From positions 1-64,000 of the forward strand of contig JABXHY010000032.1 of the NCBI GenBank assembly GCA_013373375.1: a stretch of DNA of 64,000 nt. The letters run 5' to 3'. This DNA is from Gammaproteobacteria bacterium. GTDB lineage: Bacteria; Pseudomonadota; Gammaproteobacteria; Enterobacterales; Kangiellaceae. Under the pieces are notes generated by a model, which saw only the letters and a program-made list of their open reading frames with translations, did no database searches and was not told the origin of the DNA. Below are positions 8,447 through 17,068 of the stretch, in pieces. The translations under genes and the position numbers were made by a program. Position 1 is the first letter of the stretch. Every line of letters starts with the position of its first letter.

Positions 8447-9865
8447 CTACTGATTGGCAAGTTGTTGCTTTGCTTTTTCAAGATTCATTGTTAGTGTGCG
8501 TTGAAGCTGAAGCTCATTCTCTCCAATTATAGTTAATCCCTTTTCGAATACCTTCTTAGCTTTTCCGGGCTGATCCAACGCAAGGAGAACTTCGCCTAAA
8601 CTGTCGTACGCATTAGCCGACTCGGGATATTTTTCAACGTTAAACTGCATAAACAGTAAAGCTACCAGAGGCTGCTGTTTATGAGTTAAGTATTCATAAC
8701 CTATAGAGTTCAACTGCATTTGATTGAGCTCAAGTCTATTTTGAAATTTAGTAAGTTTTGAAAATAACTGAGTCTTTTTGGTATTAAAATCTGAAACATT
8801 TACATCTTTAACTGAGCTATCCAGCCATTGATAAAATGATAGAAAATCAGTTTTATACTTAAGTATGTGAGCCTGGCGCATTTCTTCGGCAGCCTTGGCT
8901 GCATGAGTAACTGCTCGGTCGAAAGCTTCATCAGCTTTAACCTCAATTTCAGGAGCGACACCGACACCTTCCCAGTTGGTTTTAGTCACCGGGTTAATTG
9001 CACGCCCAGTCGCGATGAACATGCCAAAGTAATCGTTAATGCGAAATCCTCGCCCTGGATTAGCGCCTCCGCCAGTTGTTTCGCCAATCAGAGTAGCTCG
9101 CTTTCGCGTTTGCATATTGTAACTAAACTCTTCTGCGGCTGAAAATGTCCTCGAGCTGGTCAATATATAAAGCGGCACACTAGGCATCTTCTGACCATCG
9201 ACACTGTCGAGAGTCCAAAACTCATTAGTGATCTCTCCCTCACGCCAATACAGACTATTGAGTAATAACTTTTCATCAAAAAAGTAACTACTCAAATATT
9301 GAACGGTTGCAGGATCACCCCCGCCGTTTTTGCGCAAGTCAATTATGATCGCGTCTGATGTGCTCAGTAACAACATAGCGGAATCGAGCAACGGTTTTGC
9401 TTGGGAAAGTTCGCTAAAGCTTTTAAGCTCCAAGTAACCAACATTACCCTCTAGCTTGCGTACTTCACTCACTCCCATGTTTGCCTGACGAGAATATTCT
9501 CGTCGCGACAAATGTTCAGAAACAGCGTCTTCTTGACTATGATGACTGCCACCAGAGCGAAGTCCTCTTACTCGAAGATGTTTATCCCCTGTAATCGCCT
9601 GTAATTCATCCGTAAGCGCTCTTGCTAATGCTTCAGGCTGATTAAAGTCATCAAACTTCCCGGCTTCAAGTTGACTAGTCAGAGTCTTAGCCGTTTCTTT
9701 AGCAACTTCAGGAAATACATAATTATCTATCATTAACTCCCCTATTTGCTGTACTGTATTTTTCTTAACTGTAGAATCTAAGGGTTTAGTCTCTGCATGG
9801 AGCACGGTTAATTGGAGAGATATCGCCAAAATCAAAAGTTTTCTTACTCGTTTTAATACCTTCAT
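8447..9865 (-). CDS. S41-family (C-terminal processing-like) serine protease, secreted
   Basis: I choose ATG 9865 (472 aa): AAGGGA precedes it, and it gives a signal peptide (LLILAISLQLTVLHAE). The longer frame to 9928 lacks one. The S41 domain covers roughly residues 30-315. It opens with a helical cap (YVFPEVAKETAKTL), then VGYLELKSFSEL, AIIIDLRKNGGGDP, and the catalytic Ser242 in SSRTFSAAEEF followed by GETTGGGANPG. The C-terminal ~100 residues resemble TPR helices (NAYDSLGEVLLALDQPGKAKKVFEKGL). No PDZ domain is evident between cap and core, unlike Prc/CtpA. It resembles the interphotoreceptor-retinoid-binding-protein-like S41 group. Likely a periplasmic or secreted peptidase. Confidence 0.9.
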   Translation of the reverse strand: MKVLKRVRKLLILAISLQLTVLHAETKPLDSTVKKNTVQQIGELMIDNYVFPEVAKETAKTLTSQLEAGKFDDFNQPEALARALTDELQAITGDKHLRVRGLRSGGSHHSQEDAVSEHLSRREYSRQANMGVSEVRKLEGNVGYLELKSFSELSQAKPLLDSAMLLLSTSDAIIIDLRKNGGGDPATVQYLSSYFFDEKLLLNSLYWREGEITNEFWTLDSVDGQKMPSVPLYILTSSRTFSAAEEFSYNMQTRKRATLIGETTGGGANPGRGFRINDYFGMFIATGRAINPVTKTNWEGVGVAPEIEVKADEAFDRAVTHAAKAAEEMRQAHILKYKTDFLSFYQWLDSSVKDVNVSDFNTKKTQLFSKLTKFQNRLELNQMQLNSIGYEYLTHKQQPLVALLFMQFNVEKYPESANAYDSLGEVLLALDQPGKAKKVFEKGLTIIGENELQLQRTLTMNLEKAKQQLANQ

Positions 9866-10050
9866 GCTGTCCCTTGTTTCTACTGATGTTATACTTAGAG
9901 ATATTGTTCTTACGGCTTTTGATTTCAAGTGCCTAAATGATAATTAATCTTGAAAACATATCTTTTGATGTAATTAGTTTGGTTCGATCGATTGCTGTTG
10001 ACGTTACTATTTCGAACTTAAAATATAGCTTAACTTAAATGCACAACGAA

Positions 10051-10590
10051 TTAAGGATATTCAAAACCAAACCTAAACTCTATCAAAGCTTCATTCTCAA
10101 ACTTATACTGACCGTAATAAATCGGCATATTGTACTCTTCAAAAATATATTGATTTGATTCGGCTCGATAGTAATAGACATTGGCATTAATTGAAGTTGG
10201 TTCGCCCAATTTATTTTTTAGGTAAGAAGGTGAAACTCCCAGTTTAATACCTTTTATTGTCATAAACTCCGAAGTATTCGAAGGATAATTAATGGATGAC
10301 TTATCTCCTTTACCGTACTTTACAGTAACTTCACTAATAGTGAATCGATTCGATCCTGGATGCCAATTAAGTTCTATGTTTTGTGTTTCATCCTTATTAA
10401 AAAAGCAATAATAATCAACGACAACTGCCTTACAGTTTAATGGCATTTCACTTAATAAAGATTTACCAGAGTTTGCATTCTCAAGTTTTAACTCATTTAT
10501 TCCAGTATCTAAGAACTTAGGAGCCTCTCCTGCTTCCAGAGTTAAATGAGCCGCAAAAACTAACAAAACAATTATTATTTTTGTTGGCAT
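10051..10590 (-). CDS. Exported hypothetical protein
   Basis: 179 aa with a signal peptide (MPTKIIIVLLVFAAHLTLEAGEA). Two Cys (LNCKAVVVDYYCFF) could form a disulfide. A central 'GIKLGVSPSYLKNKLGEPT' resembles the 'G.s..ev...lG.P' element of SmpA/OmlA or BLIP-like small exported domains. Followed by aromatic-rich strands (YYYRAESNQYIFEEYN). No enzyme motif. 186 bases downstream of the S41 gene start, same strand. Confidence 0.65.
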   Translation of the reverse strand: MPTKIIIVLLVFAAHLTLEAGEAPKFLDTGINELKLENANSGKSLLSEMPLNCKAVVVDYYCFFNKDETQNIELNWHPGSNRFTISEVTVKYGKGDKSSINYPSNTSEFMTIKGIKLGVSPSYLKNKLGEPTSINANVYYYRAESNQYIFEEYNMPIYYGQYKFENEALIEFRFGFEYP

Positions 10591-10693
10591 TATTTTTTCC
10601 TACTTCACATAGGTTCTTGAACTAATAGCTATAAAGTAAACGACATGAAGAAAGGGCTGTCAATTATTTCGATAGAACATTAATTAGCGCTAA

Positions 10694-10746
10694 ATCGTCG
10701 TATCCCGTTCAAGCACCCAACATCTAGGATTATGGCTAAACCCAAT
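10694..10746 (-). pseudogene. Duplicated fragment of the GNAT acetyltransferase 3' end
   Basis: 53 bases here match 14158-14210, the last codons of the intact acetyltransferase, with four mismatches by my count. The encoded stretch corresponds to GFSHNPRCWVLERD near its C-terminus. The match ends abruptly and is followed by the 24-base AAAAGAGCTTAGGGGTCAGGTCAC segment, which at the intact gene sits on the other side of it. This is a leftover of a duplication or recombination event. Confidence 0.85.
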
Positions 10747-10770
10747 AAAAGAGCTTAGGGGTCAGGTCAC
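10747..10770 (+). repeat. AAAGAGCTTAGGGGTCAGGTCAC repeat, copy 2
   Basis: 24 bases nearly identical to 14120-14143 and sharing the 13-base core GGGGTCAGGTCAC with 5834-5846. The first base differs (A versus G). It abuts the acetyltransferase fragment. Confidence 0.85.
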
Positions 10771-11006
10771 GTGATAAATAACTAAAGGATCCAGCCTCTC
10801 GAGTTTCGCGCGCCCTCTGTCTAAGTAATCAGCATGTTGATAATGTAATTTAGAGATTCAACTCGTAGCCGAAGACAGTTAACGACCTTAAGTCTCCAGT
10901 CGAGCAAGTAGGTTGAAAGAACTTTGGCTTGCTTGTGCTGATAGTAAAATCAACACAAACAAATTACCCATAAGTTCGTCTAAATTAATGACCAACCGTT
11001 AATTGG

Positions 11007-13835
11007 TCATTCTGAATTGCTCTTTATCATGGCTGATAAAGTAGTTTCTTTTGTTTGTTCAGCAATGGGCTCCAGTATTATGCGATCGATATTTGGTCCG
11101 CCAGCATCGGTGTTAGCCTGAATTCTTAATGTATTGAGACCCTTTTCTAACGTTATCGTTTTTCTTTTAGCTTTCCATATTCCCCAACTGCCCGTTGTTG
11201 GGAACTTAATATTGCTTTGACTTTCACTGTTAACGACAATGGCACACTTTCTTTTTGCGCTTTTTCCATTCGAGAAAGTGATAGTTAGCCGATAATCACC
11301 TGCTTTATCAACCTTAATATTGTTCCATTCTATCCACGAACCATTGCCGCCATAATCTACGTAACCAGAGCCTGTGTAACCTGGCTGGCGAGACCTGATT
11401 TTCACATCCTCTCGGTCAGAAGATTCTTCAGCTTGGAATTCTAACTCAACATTAGGTTCGTCATTCTGTATAAATCGTGTTAAGAGCGTGACGTTGGAAA
11501 AATATTCATTAGCTTTTACGTGAATGTAATTCCAGCCTGGTTTTACATTTTCAACTAATATCGTTTCTGTCGTCGTCGGCCCTTTAGAAGCATAATCGTA
11601 GTTAGTTTCACTGGGGCGGCCATCATATTTATGCAGTAGATCGCTATTGCCAGATCCGTGCCGTAACGTAATTTGCATTGTTACATTAACTAAGCCTCTG
11701 GGAACATAGGTTGCCATTTGTAATTGCTCGCCATTATCTGTATTTTCCAGGCAAACTGCTTTTCCTGGAAAAATTTCGTCCGATTCTGGCGGTCTTCCTG
11801 CAGCGCATGCGTCAAACCCAACTTGCTCATCTCCTTGCACATCGTCGACGTCAATTGGTTCAATAGGAGATGGCGGGCGAGTATTATCGATTGTGCAGCC
11901 CGTAGACTTTACAGTAGTCAACCAATTGGCAAAATCTCTATCGAATGTCTTTTTGTCCACCCACTTGTCGACAAAATCATTTCTGTACTTGTTCCATCGA
12001 CCCTTTTTAAATACTTCGAGTAAATCAAAAAATTGATTATTCTGTTCCTCATACATATAGCGTACAGCCAAGTAACCCCAGCGATAAATACGATCCTGAC
12101 CCACGCCATATTCATTCTTGAAGATCGTACTGAGTGCGTATGTTTTTTCTTTCGCTGCATCCGCTGCGTCGTCATTACAATCTTTAAGTGAAAGGTACTC
12201 TCCAACCCCTTCTCCGTACCAAACTGTGCGACCAGCATCGTTCATATCGTAGAAATCGCCATGAGTAACATAACGACCATCAAGGTAGTGAATGTACTCA
12301 TGACGTAAATTCCATATATCAAAAACCGGGCGTTCAGGTACGTCTTCGTAAGCAAAAAACGTAGCCTGATCACCAGGTTTTCCAGGGTCACCTTCTAAAT
12401 ACAATCCGCCATTATTTGTGCTCGCACCGAACAATAGCCCTCCATATAACTCCCACTCATGTTTATTGTTAAAGACAACGATACGTAGCCTATCATTATC
12501 ATCCGGTACTACCGGTGAATAATAGGTTTCCATTTTTTCATGGAAATGTGTTTCATATGATGTTAATGACTGACAAGTCCAGTTAAGCTGAGCTTTATTC
12601 ATGTCTTGTGCAATAATAAAAATACGCTCGGAAGGACAGGTTTTCCTGTTAGACAAAACCAAGTTTATTAACTCTTCTTTTTTTGAACATAAATTATAAA
12701 TTTCACAAGCGTCATTGTCGTCAACGCCCGTCAGGATAGATAGATAAGCTCTCCTGGCTAAATCGCTTTTTAATGGGCCAAAACGTTCAAAAAATTTTGA
12801 AATACGAGTTTCCAGGTTTGAGTCAATATTAGAAAAGTGGGCGTCATCTTTGCTTCGATAAATATTGCCGAGTTGGTAGCCAATATTATGTAAGTGATAG
12901 TCAGTGGCGGGTGTATCGAGCCAATTAATATTATTTTCAATAAAGTCTGACAAAGCATTAACTAACGAATTCTTATGCTCTTTTTTACGACAATCTGGCA
13001 ATCTAGCGCAACTTGCCAACGTGGTCCATGACAGGTTCGCGAGTCCATTTCCCCACTTATCGGTTTTTTCATAGGAGTCGTCATAAATGGATAGGAGTAC
13101 TTTTAATTGACGAACATACTTTTCGCCGATAAGTGCATTATTTAATACTGAAGAAATATGGTTGACGATACTTCCGCTTGATTTTGTATTATCAAAAATG
13201 TGACTGCTGTTAAATAGCTCATCGATTGCTAAAGTTGAAGCTTCTTGGTTGGCAGGCGTGATAAGGCCTCGATTGTCATAGTAATAAAACGCCCGCATCC
13301 AATACAGTAATTTTGTTATTCGTTCGTTCTTGTCGTATCCGTCATACCTGGGAGCTAATCTCTCCAAATGATCAGTAACTGTCATAATATTTGCTTCAGT
13401 AAAAGAAGCTTTGAGAATTCGGTCAGAGGCTTCACCGAATAGCAAGTCGATGCAGTCTAAATCTTGGTCTTTTATTGCATCGAGCAGCTGACTACCAGAA
13501 TTGTTATACCGTTCGGCATCACAAGCTATACTTTTGCTTTTCGCTTCCAGCCGGTGCTTCATGTCTAACGTGTGCTTAGGGTTATCGGGGAGTGCAATAT
13601 CAACCTGTTTGTTTTCACGATGCTTATTGTGCTCTACATTCTCCCGGCGATAGTTGGTTCTCGACAACATGGTACTCTCGTCGGCTGTCGCTTTTTGCAA
13701 GTAAAGCCTGCTGGTAACGTCAAGTGCTCGTGCAAAACTTGAAATTTGAATCAGAGCTATGAAAGCAAAGACTTGAGTGACTAATTTTTTATTGAACATT
13801 CTACTATTTATACTGAAATTTCTACTCACTATCAC
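11007..13835 (-). CDS. Peptidase M9 (microbial collagenase) with C-terminal accessory domains
   Basis: 942 aa. I take GTG 13835 because a full AGGAGG lies 8 bases upstream. ATG 13799 has no Shine-Dalgarno sequence. A signal peptide follows (MFNKKLVTQVFAFIALIQIS...FARA). An N-terminal alpha-helical collagenase activator-type region leads to the gluzincin core: HEYIH at residues 512-516, in RHEYIHYLDGRY, and GEGVGEYLSL with the third zinc ligand Glu. This is the ColA/Vibrio collagenase pattern. C-terminal to it are a pre-peptidase-type (PPC-like) beta domain (about 690-790) and a carbohydrate-binding-like module (about 800-925, GYTGSGYVDYGGNGSWIEW, DAGGPNIDRIIL). Secreted enzyme that should degrade collagen or gelatin. 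Confidence 0.93.
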   Translation of the reverse strand: MIVSRNFSINSRMFNKKLVTQVFAFIALIQISSFARALDVTSRLYLQKATADESTMLSRTNYRRENVEHNKHRENKQVDIALPDNPKHTLDMKHRLEAKSKSIACDAERYNNSGSQLLDAIKDQDLDCIDLLFGEASDRILKASFTEANIMTVTDHLERLAPRYDGYDKNERITKLLYWMRAFYYYDNRGLITPANQEASTLAIDELFNSSHIFDNTKSSGSIVNHISSVLNNALIGEKYVRQLKVLLSIYDDSYEKTDKWGNGLANLSWTTLASCARLPDCRKKEHKNSLVNALSDFIENNINWLDTPATDYHLHNIGYQLGNIYRSKDDAHFSNIDSNLETRISKFFERFGPLKSDLARRAYLSILTGVDDNDACEIYNLCSKKEELINLVLSNRKTCPSERIFIIAQDMNKAQLNWTCQSLTSYETHFHEKMETYYSPVVPDDNDRLRIVVFNNKHEWELYGGLLFGASTNNGGLYLEGDPGKPGDQATFFAYEDVPERPVFDIWNLRHEYIHYLDGRYVTHGDFYDMNDAGRTVWYGEGVGEYLSLKDCNDDAADAAKEKTYALSTIFKNEYGVGQDRIYRWGYLAVRYMYEEQNNQFFDLLEVFKKGRWNKYRNDFVDKWVDKKTFDRDFANWLTTVKSTGCTIDNTRPPSPIEPIDVDDVQGDEQVGFDACAAGRPPESDEIFPGKAVCLENTDNGEQLQMATYVPRGLVNVTMQITLRHGSGNSDLLHKYDGRPSETNYDYASKGPTTTETILVENVKPGWNYIHVKANEYFSNVTLLTRFIQNDEPNVELEFQAEESSDREDVKIRSRQPGYTGSGYVDYGGNGSWIEWNNIKVDKAGDYRLTITFSNGKSAKRKCAIVVNSESQSNIKFPTTGSWGIWKAKRKTITLEKGLNTLRIQANTDAGGPNIDRIILEPIAEQTKETTLSAMIKSNSE

Positions 13836-14147
13836 GACGATCCCCTCCTATGCTTGCGCAAATAACCTTTCACCAAACGGTGATTAGCAATTAATCATGT
13901 TAAGCAATGCTTAACAGGGAAGTCTGTATGAACTATGGTTTTCAGGGAAATATCAGAACTTGGTAAGCATTCATATAAGAATAATAAGTAAATAATTCAA
14001 ATTACAGTTGGCTATAATGCTTTTGGAGATATCTGTTGGTCAGCTGTAGAACCTCAAACGGTGTGAATAGAGTATTGGCGCAGCGAAACTATAAAAACGC
14101 TTAGAGGTCAAAAAACTTAGAAAGAGCTTAGGGGTCAGGTCACCTTA
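13836..14147. other. 312-base gap between collagenase and acetyltransferase
   Basis: No gene seen. It holds the collagenase ribosome-binding site AGGAGG (complement, about 13844-13849) and presumably its promoter, and the third GGGGTCAGGTCAC copy at its right end. Confidence 0.5.
14120..14143 (+). repeat. AAAGAGCTTAGGGGTCAGGTCAC repeat, copy 3
   Basis: Same 24-base segment as 10747-10770. It lies just 3' of the acetyltransferase stop. A related but diverged 'cttagaggtcaaaaaacttag' precedes it. Confidence 0.85.
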
Positions 14148-14564
14148 TCAACAATCAATCGTTCCATCCCGCTCAAGCACCCAACATCTAGGATTATGGC
14201 TAAACCCAATATGTTCATAATATTCGTTGGCCGCTGGCGCCGCTAAAAGTATAAGCTTGCACTGTGGACCAAGCTGCTCTTGAGTGAGTTTTTGTAACTG
14301 CTTGCCAATGCCCTGATTTTGATAACTTTTAGAAACGGCTAAGTCAGACAGATAGCAAGCGTAATGAAAGTCTGTCATACAACGAGAAATACCAATCAGC
14401 TTTTCACCATCCCATGCACTAACGGTCAGATTACTATTTGAAATCATACCTTCCATGCAGTCACGATCGTCAACTGGCCGACGTTCACCCAAAGTTGACT
14501 CTTTCAGCAGTGTTATAAAGTCATCGGTGTTAATAGAATGATTTATTTTATATTCGATGTTCAT
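14148..14564 (-). CDS. GNAT-family N-acetyltransferase
   Basis: 138 aa. The acetyl-CoA site is visible: LSDLAVSKSYQNQGIGKQLQ, the Q/RxxGxG/A motif A, followed by LILLAAPAANEYYEHIGFSH, motif B with the usual Tyr. Substrate unknown. Small single-domain GNATs modify amines, aminoglycosides, peptides or toxins. A fragment of its 3' end is duplicated 3.4 kb away. 45 bases downstream of the next minus-strand gene. Confidence 0.92.
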   Translation of the reverse strand: MNIEYKINHSINTDDFITLLKESTLGERRPVDDRDCMEGMISNSNLTVSAWDGEKLIGISRCMTDFHYACYLSDLAVSKSYQNQGIGKQLQKLTQEQLGPQCKLILLAAPAANEYYEHIGFSHNPRCWVLERDGTIDC

Positions 14565-14609
14565 AAGTTCCAGAAATCTCTAAACAAAGGTAGTTGAGTG
14601 TATTAATAC

Positions 14610-15158
14610 TTAATCTGTCGATTGAAAAAGAATATGAAACAATTTATCCCAAGGTTTTTTCGCTTTGCAATAGTCTATAGGCTTTAGACCACCAGGCAGT
14701 TTCGAATTAACCTGATAAGGTTCTACTAGTTTGTAACAGGTACTTCGTAAACATTCCTTTACGATTTTAGAAATCTTACAATTCATATTTTGTGGGTTAC
14801 TCAGTTCATTATAATCCAATAAAGAATAGGCAATCGATTCATTAGAAAGGTGTATTCTTGATAGTCCAATTACGGCAAAAGGAGCTAGTGTACTTAAGCT
14901 AATCTGAATTCCATTAATCTGGCCAGAAGTTTTCTTGTCAGTGCTCAAGAATATTGAGTAGAAACTCCCGAGAACTCCTTTTTCTAGAATTAACACTTCC
15001 AACCACTTATTAGCGTTTAATCGTTGTAATAAAGGGTCCAATTCCTTAATACAAATATCTTCTTCTGATTGATATCCTCTATCGGAAAACAAATCAAAAA
15101 GCGGTTGCCATTGACTTAGAAGACTCAACTCGGTTTCTGATAATGTTATCGTTTTCAT
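14610..15158 (-). CDS. Hypothetical protein, 182 aa
   Basis: No family recognised. No signal peptide or membrane helix, so probably cytoplasmic. Begins MKTITLSETELSLLSQWQPL. A middle beta-rich segment (GSFYSIFLSTDKKTSGQING...) is followed by Cys-containing helices (CKISKIVKECLRSTCYKLVE). Neighbours are other small cytoplasmic unknowns in the same orientation, the setting expected for accessory immunity-type genes. That reading is inference only. Confidence 0.6.
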   Translation of the reverse strand: MKTITLSETELSLLSQWQPLFDLFSDRGYQSEEDICIKELDPLLQRLNANKWLEVLILEKGVLGSFYSIFLSTDKKTSGQINGIQISLSTLAPFAVIGLSRIHLSNESIAYSLLDYNELSNPQNMNCKISKIVKECLRSTCYKLVEPYQVNSKLPGGLKPIDYCKAKKPWDKLFHILFQSTD

Positions 15159-15268
15159 TGGACTATTATCACTTTAAAAAATGGGTCATTGATTTGAGAC
15201 AATTTTCGTTAATAACCAATATACTTAAATAAATAGATATGAAAGAAAGATATCTGTATTTCAAAGGT

Positions 15269-15724
15269 TTAAAAAAAACCAACGCGCCTTATTTCAATGT
15301 TTGGGTCGTGTGGTCTACTGCGTCCACCAAACCAGCCTAAATATAGTCTTCCTAAGTCTGTTTCTATTGTTAATTGACCTATGTAGGGTTTACCGACTCC
15401 AAATTCGCTATGAAATTTTCGATTAACCTCAGTCTCAAACCAGTACTCAACATTCGCACTCGCAACCCATCTCTCAGCAATACCACGACTACTTAACTGG
15501 CGAAATATTCGTTTTTTATAAGTTTCTACAATACCAATTATAGATGAGTGATTCGGCTCGACCTTATTGCCAATAATATCAACCTTAATATTATCGACAC
15601 CATTACCTAGCGCTACACTATAAAGCTGCCCCACCGCCCAATACCCCTTGAAGTCATTGTTTCTGGAAGAGAACGACTGACAAAGATCATTTACTACAGC
15701 CTTAAGTTCAATTCGCCTTCCCAT
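15269..15724 (-). CDS. Hypothetical cytoplasmic protein, 151 aa
   Basis: Begins MGRRIELKAVVNDLCQSFSS, followed by SRNNDFKGYWAVGQLY. Toward the end there is a conserved-looking ETDLGRLYLGWFGG. I believe I have seen this N-terminal pattern ('SRNND..GYW..G.L') in other proteobacterial hypothetical proteins of similar size, but I cannot give a family name or function. 48 bases upstream of it lies another small unknown in the same strand, so the two may be co-transcribed. Confidence 0.65.
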   Translation of the reverse strand: MGRRIELKAVVNDLCQSFSSRNNDFKGYWAVGQLYSVALGNGVDNIKVDIIGNKVEPNHSSIIGIVETYKKRIFRQLSSRGIAERWVASANVEYWFETEVNRKFHSEFGVGKPYIGQLTIETDLGRLYLGWFGGRSRPHDPNIEIRRVGFF

Positions 15725-15772
15725 AATAATTAATGCCTACTAAGAATATTTAACGGAATTCTTAATTGAATA

Positions 15773-16204
15773 CTACATTATTTCAATATCATTTTTTACT
15801 TTCACATAAAGTGCTTTCACTTCTTTAAACTCATAACTCAATTTCTTATTGGCAAGTACTGCATCAATGCCTTTAATCAATTCCCGCTTTTGCCTCGCAT
15901 TGAGACTACAGTTTTTGAGCCTCCGCGCCATTGTTGCTCTAATATATCCAGAATAATGAAAATACACAGGACTAGCGACTAAAGAAACACTTAGTTCAAT
16001 TGCTCCCGGGTCTTCAGATTTCAATTCCAAAGAAATCATTTGCAAAGCTTTTTTTATGCGAATTATCTCTGGTAATTTCGCGACGAATTCAAATGATATC
16101 GCGCACTCCTTGCCGCAATCGTTATTTATTTTATTATAACGACTGACGATGGATTCGAAACTCCATTCTTCTGGTGGGTTATAATAAGGGTCTTTATTAT
16201 CCAT
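15773..16204 (-). CDS. Hypothetical helical protein, 143 aa
   Basis: Begins MDNKDPYYNPPEEWSFESIV. Mostly helical with charged surface (IRATMARRLKNCSLNARQKR, SYEFKEVKALYVKVK). No signal peptide. No family recognised. Probably the first gene of a pair with 15269-15724. Confidence 0.6.
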   Translation of the reverse strand: MDNKDPYYNPPEEWSFESIVSRYNKINNDCGKECAISFEFVAKLPEIIRIKKALQMISLELKSEDPGAIELSVSLVASPVYFHYSGYIRATMARRLKNCSLNARQKRELIKGIDAVLANKKLSYEFKEVKALYVKVKNDIEIM

Positions 16205-16295
16205 CTATACTAAAGGTGATATTAACGTTTCAATGATAGACAATGCACAACCGAGAACAGTAGTGTTTTTCCTTCGTTTATTACCTTGATAATCA

Positions 16296-16874
16296 TTAGT
16301 AAACACAACTCATAGAATCAGACTCTTCCAACGCTCTAATATTTGAAACAAGTAGCTCTGGAATTGCGTGAGGCCACATCTCGAAAACTCCTCCTCTGGC
16401 AATTACAGGACAACTACTCGTTTTATGAAGGTTACCTTTGAAGTCAATCATATCTAAATGAAACTTCATTCTTTTCGGAAATGGATTTTTTACAGAAAGC
16501 ATCATATCCACTTTCCCTTCCATTTGTGTAAAGTTAAAGACTATTGTTTTCTCTGGATTAGTTATTTCTTCAACCATTTTGAAGTTAACAAAACGTCCAT
16601 CAATAAGCTCAGCTTCAATGAATACCTTTTCATTTGCAAGCAATGACAGAACTTCACCTTGAACAACAGGCCAATATAGGTCTAGGTGCTGTTCGAAAGG
16701 ACCTGCATTTGTCATAAACTTCAAAGTTATGTTTTCTCGACATTTATCTATCTTACACACTTGCTCTAAAGATACTTCATCAGTATTCTCGGCTTGCGGG
16801 ATTTCTTCTTTTATTGTTGCGGTTTTACAGCCAAGTAGCATCAATACTACAACCAAGAATATAAATTTTTTCAT
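16296..16874 (-). CDS. Lipoprotein, hypothetical
   Basis: 192 aa. Lipobox LMLLGCKT at residues about 12-18, cleavage before Cys16. The residue after Cys is Lys, not Asp, so outer-membrane sorting is expected. The mature part is beta-rich with four Cys (EQVCKIDKCREN, SSCPV, SMSCVY), likely in two disulfides. No family recognised. Confidence 0.7.
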   Translation of the reverse strand: MKKFIFLVVVLMLLGCKTATIKEEIPQAENTDEVSLEQVCKIDKCRENITLKFMTNAGPFEQHLDLYWPVVQGEVLSLLANEKVFIEAELIDGRFVNFKMVEEITNPEKTIVFNFTQMEGKVDMMLSVKNPFPKRMKFHLDMIDFKGNLHKTSSCPVIARGGVFEMWPHAIPELLVSNIRALEESDSMSCVY

Positions 16875-17068
16875 AACGATCCTTTTTTCTCAATGTGTCT
16901 TGCAGTGGCGACCAAATCTGAATACTAAAAGTTTGGATTGCTGCCTCACCTTTTTGAAGACACGTATCTGTTAAGTAGCTATATGCTCAATAATAGTTTA
17001 AGAAAGAAATTTTAATGTCGCTTTTATTCTTCAATAAATCACTGTCTTTCTAAGAGAACTCACCACAA

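Larger units (their letters stand above)
10591..11006. other. 416-base gap with acetyltransferase remnant and repeat
   Basis: No intact gene. It contains the GNAT tail fragment (10694-10746) and the second GGGGTCAGGTCAC copy. Near the collagenase stop there is an inverted repeat, AATGACCA...TGGTCATT (10987-11010), without a T-run, so it is a weak terminator candidate for the minus-strand collagenase. Confidence 0.5.

Noticed and set aside
11724-12023. 99-codon plus-strand frame
   Set aside because: Antisense shadow of the collagenase, whose motifs are clear on the other strand.
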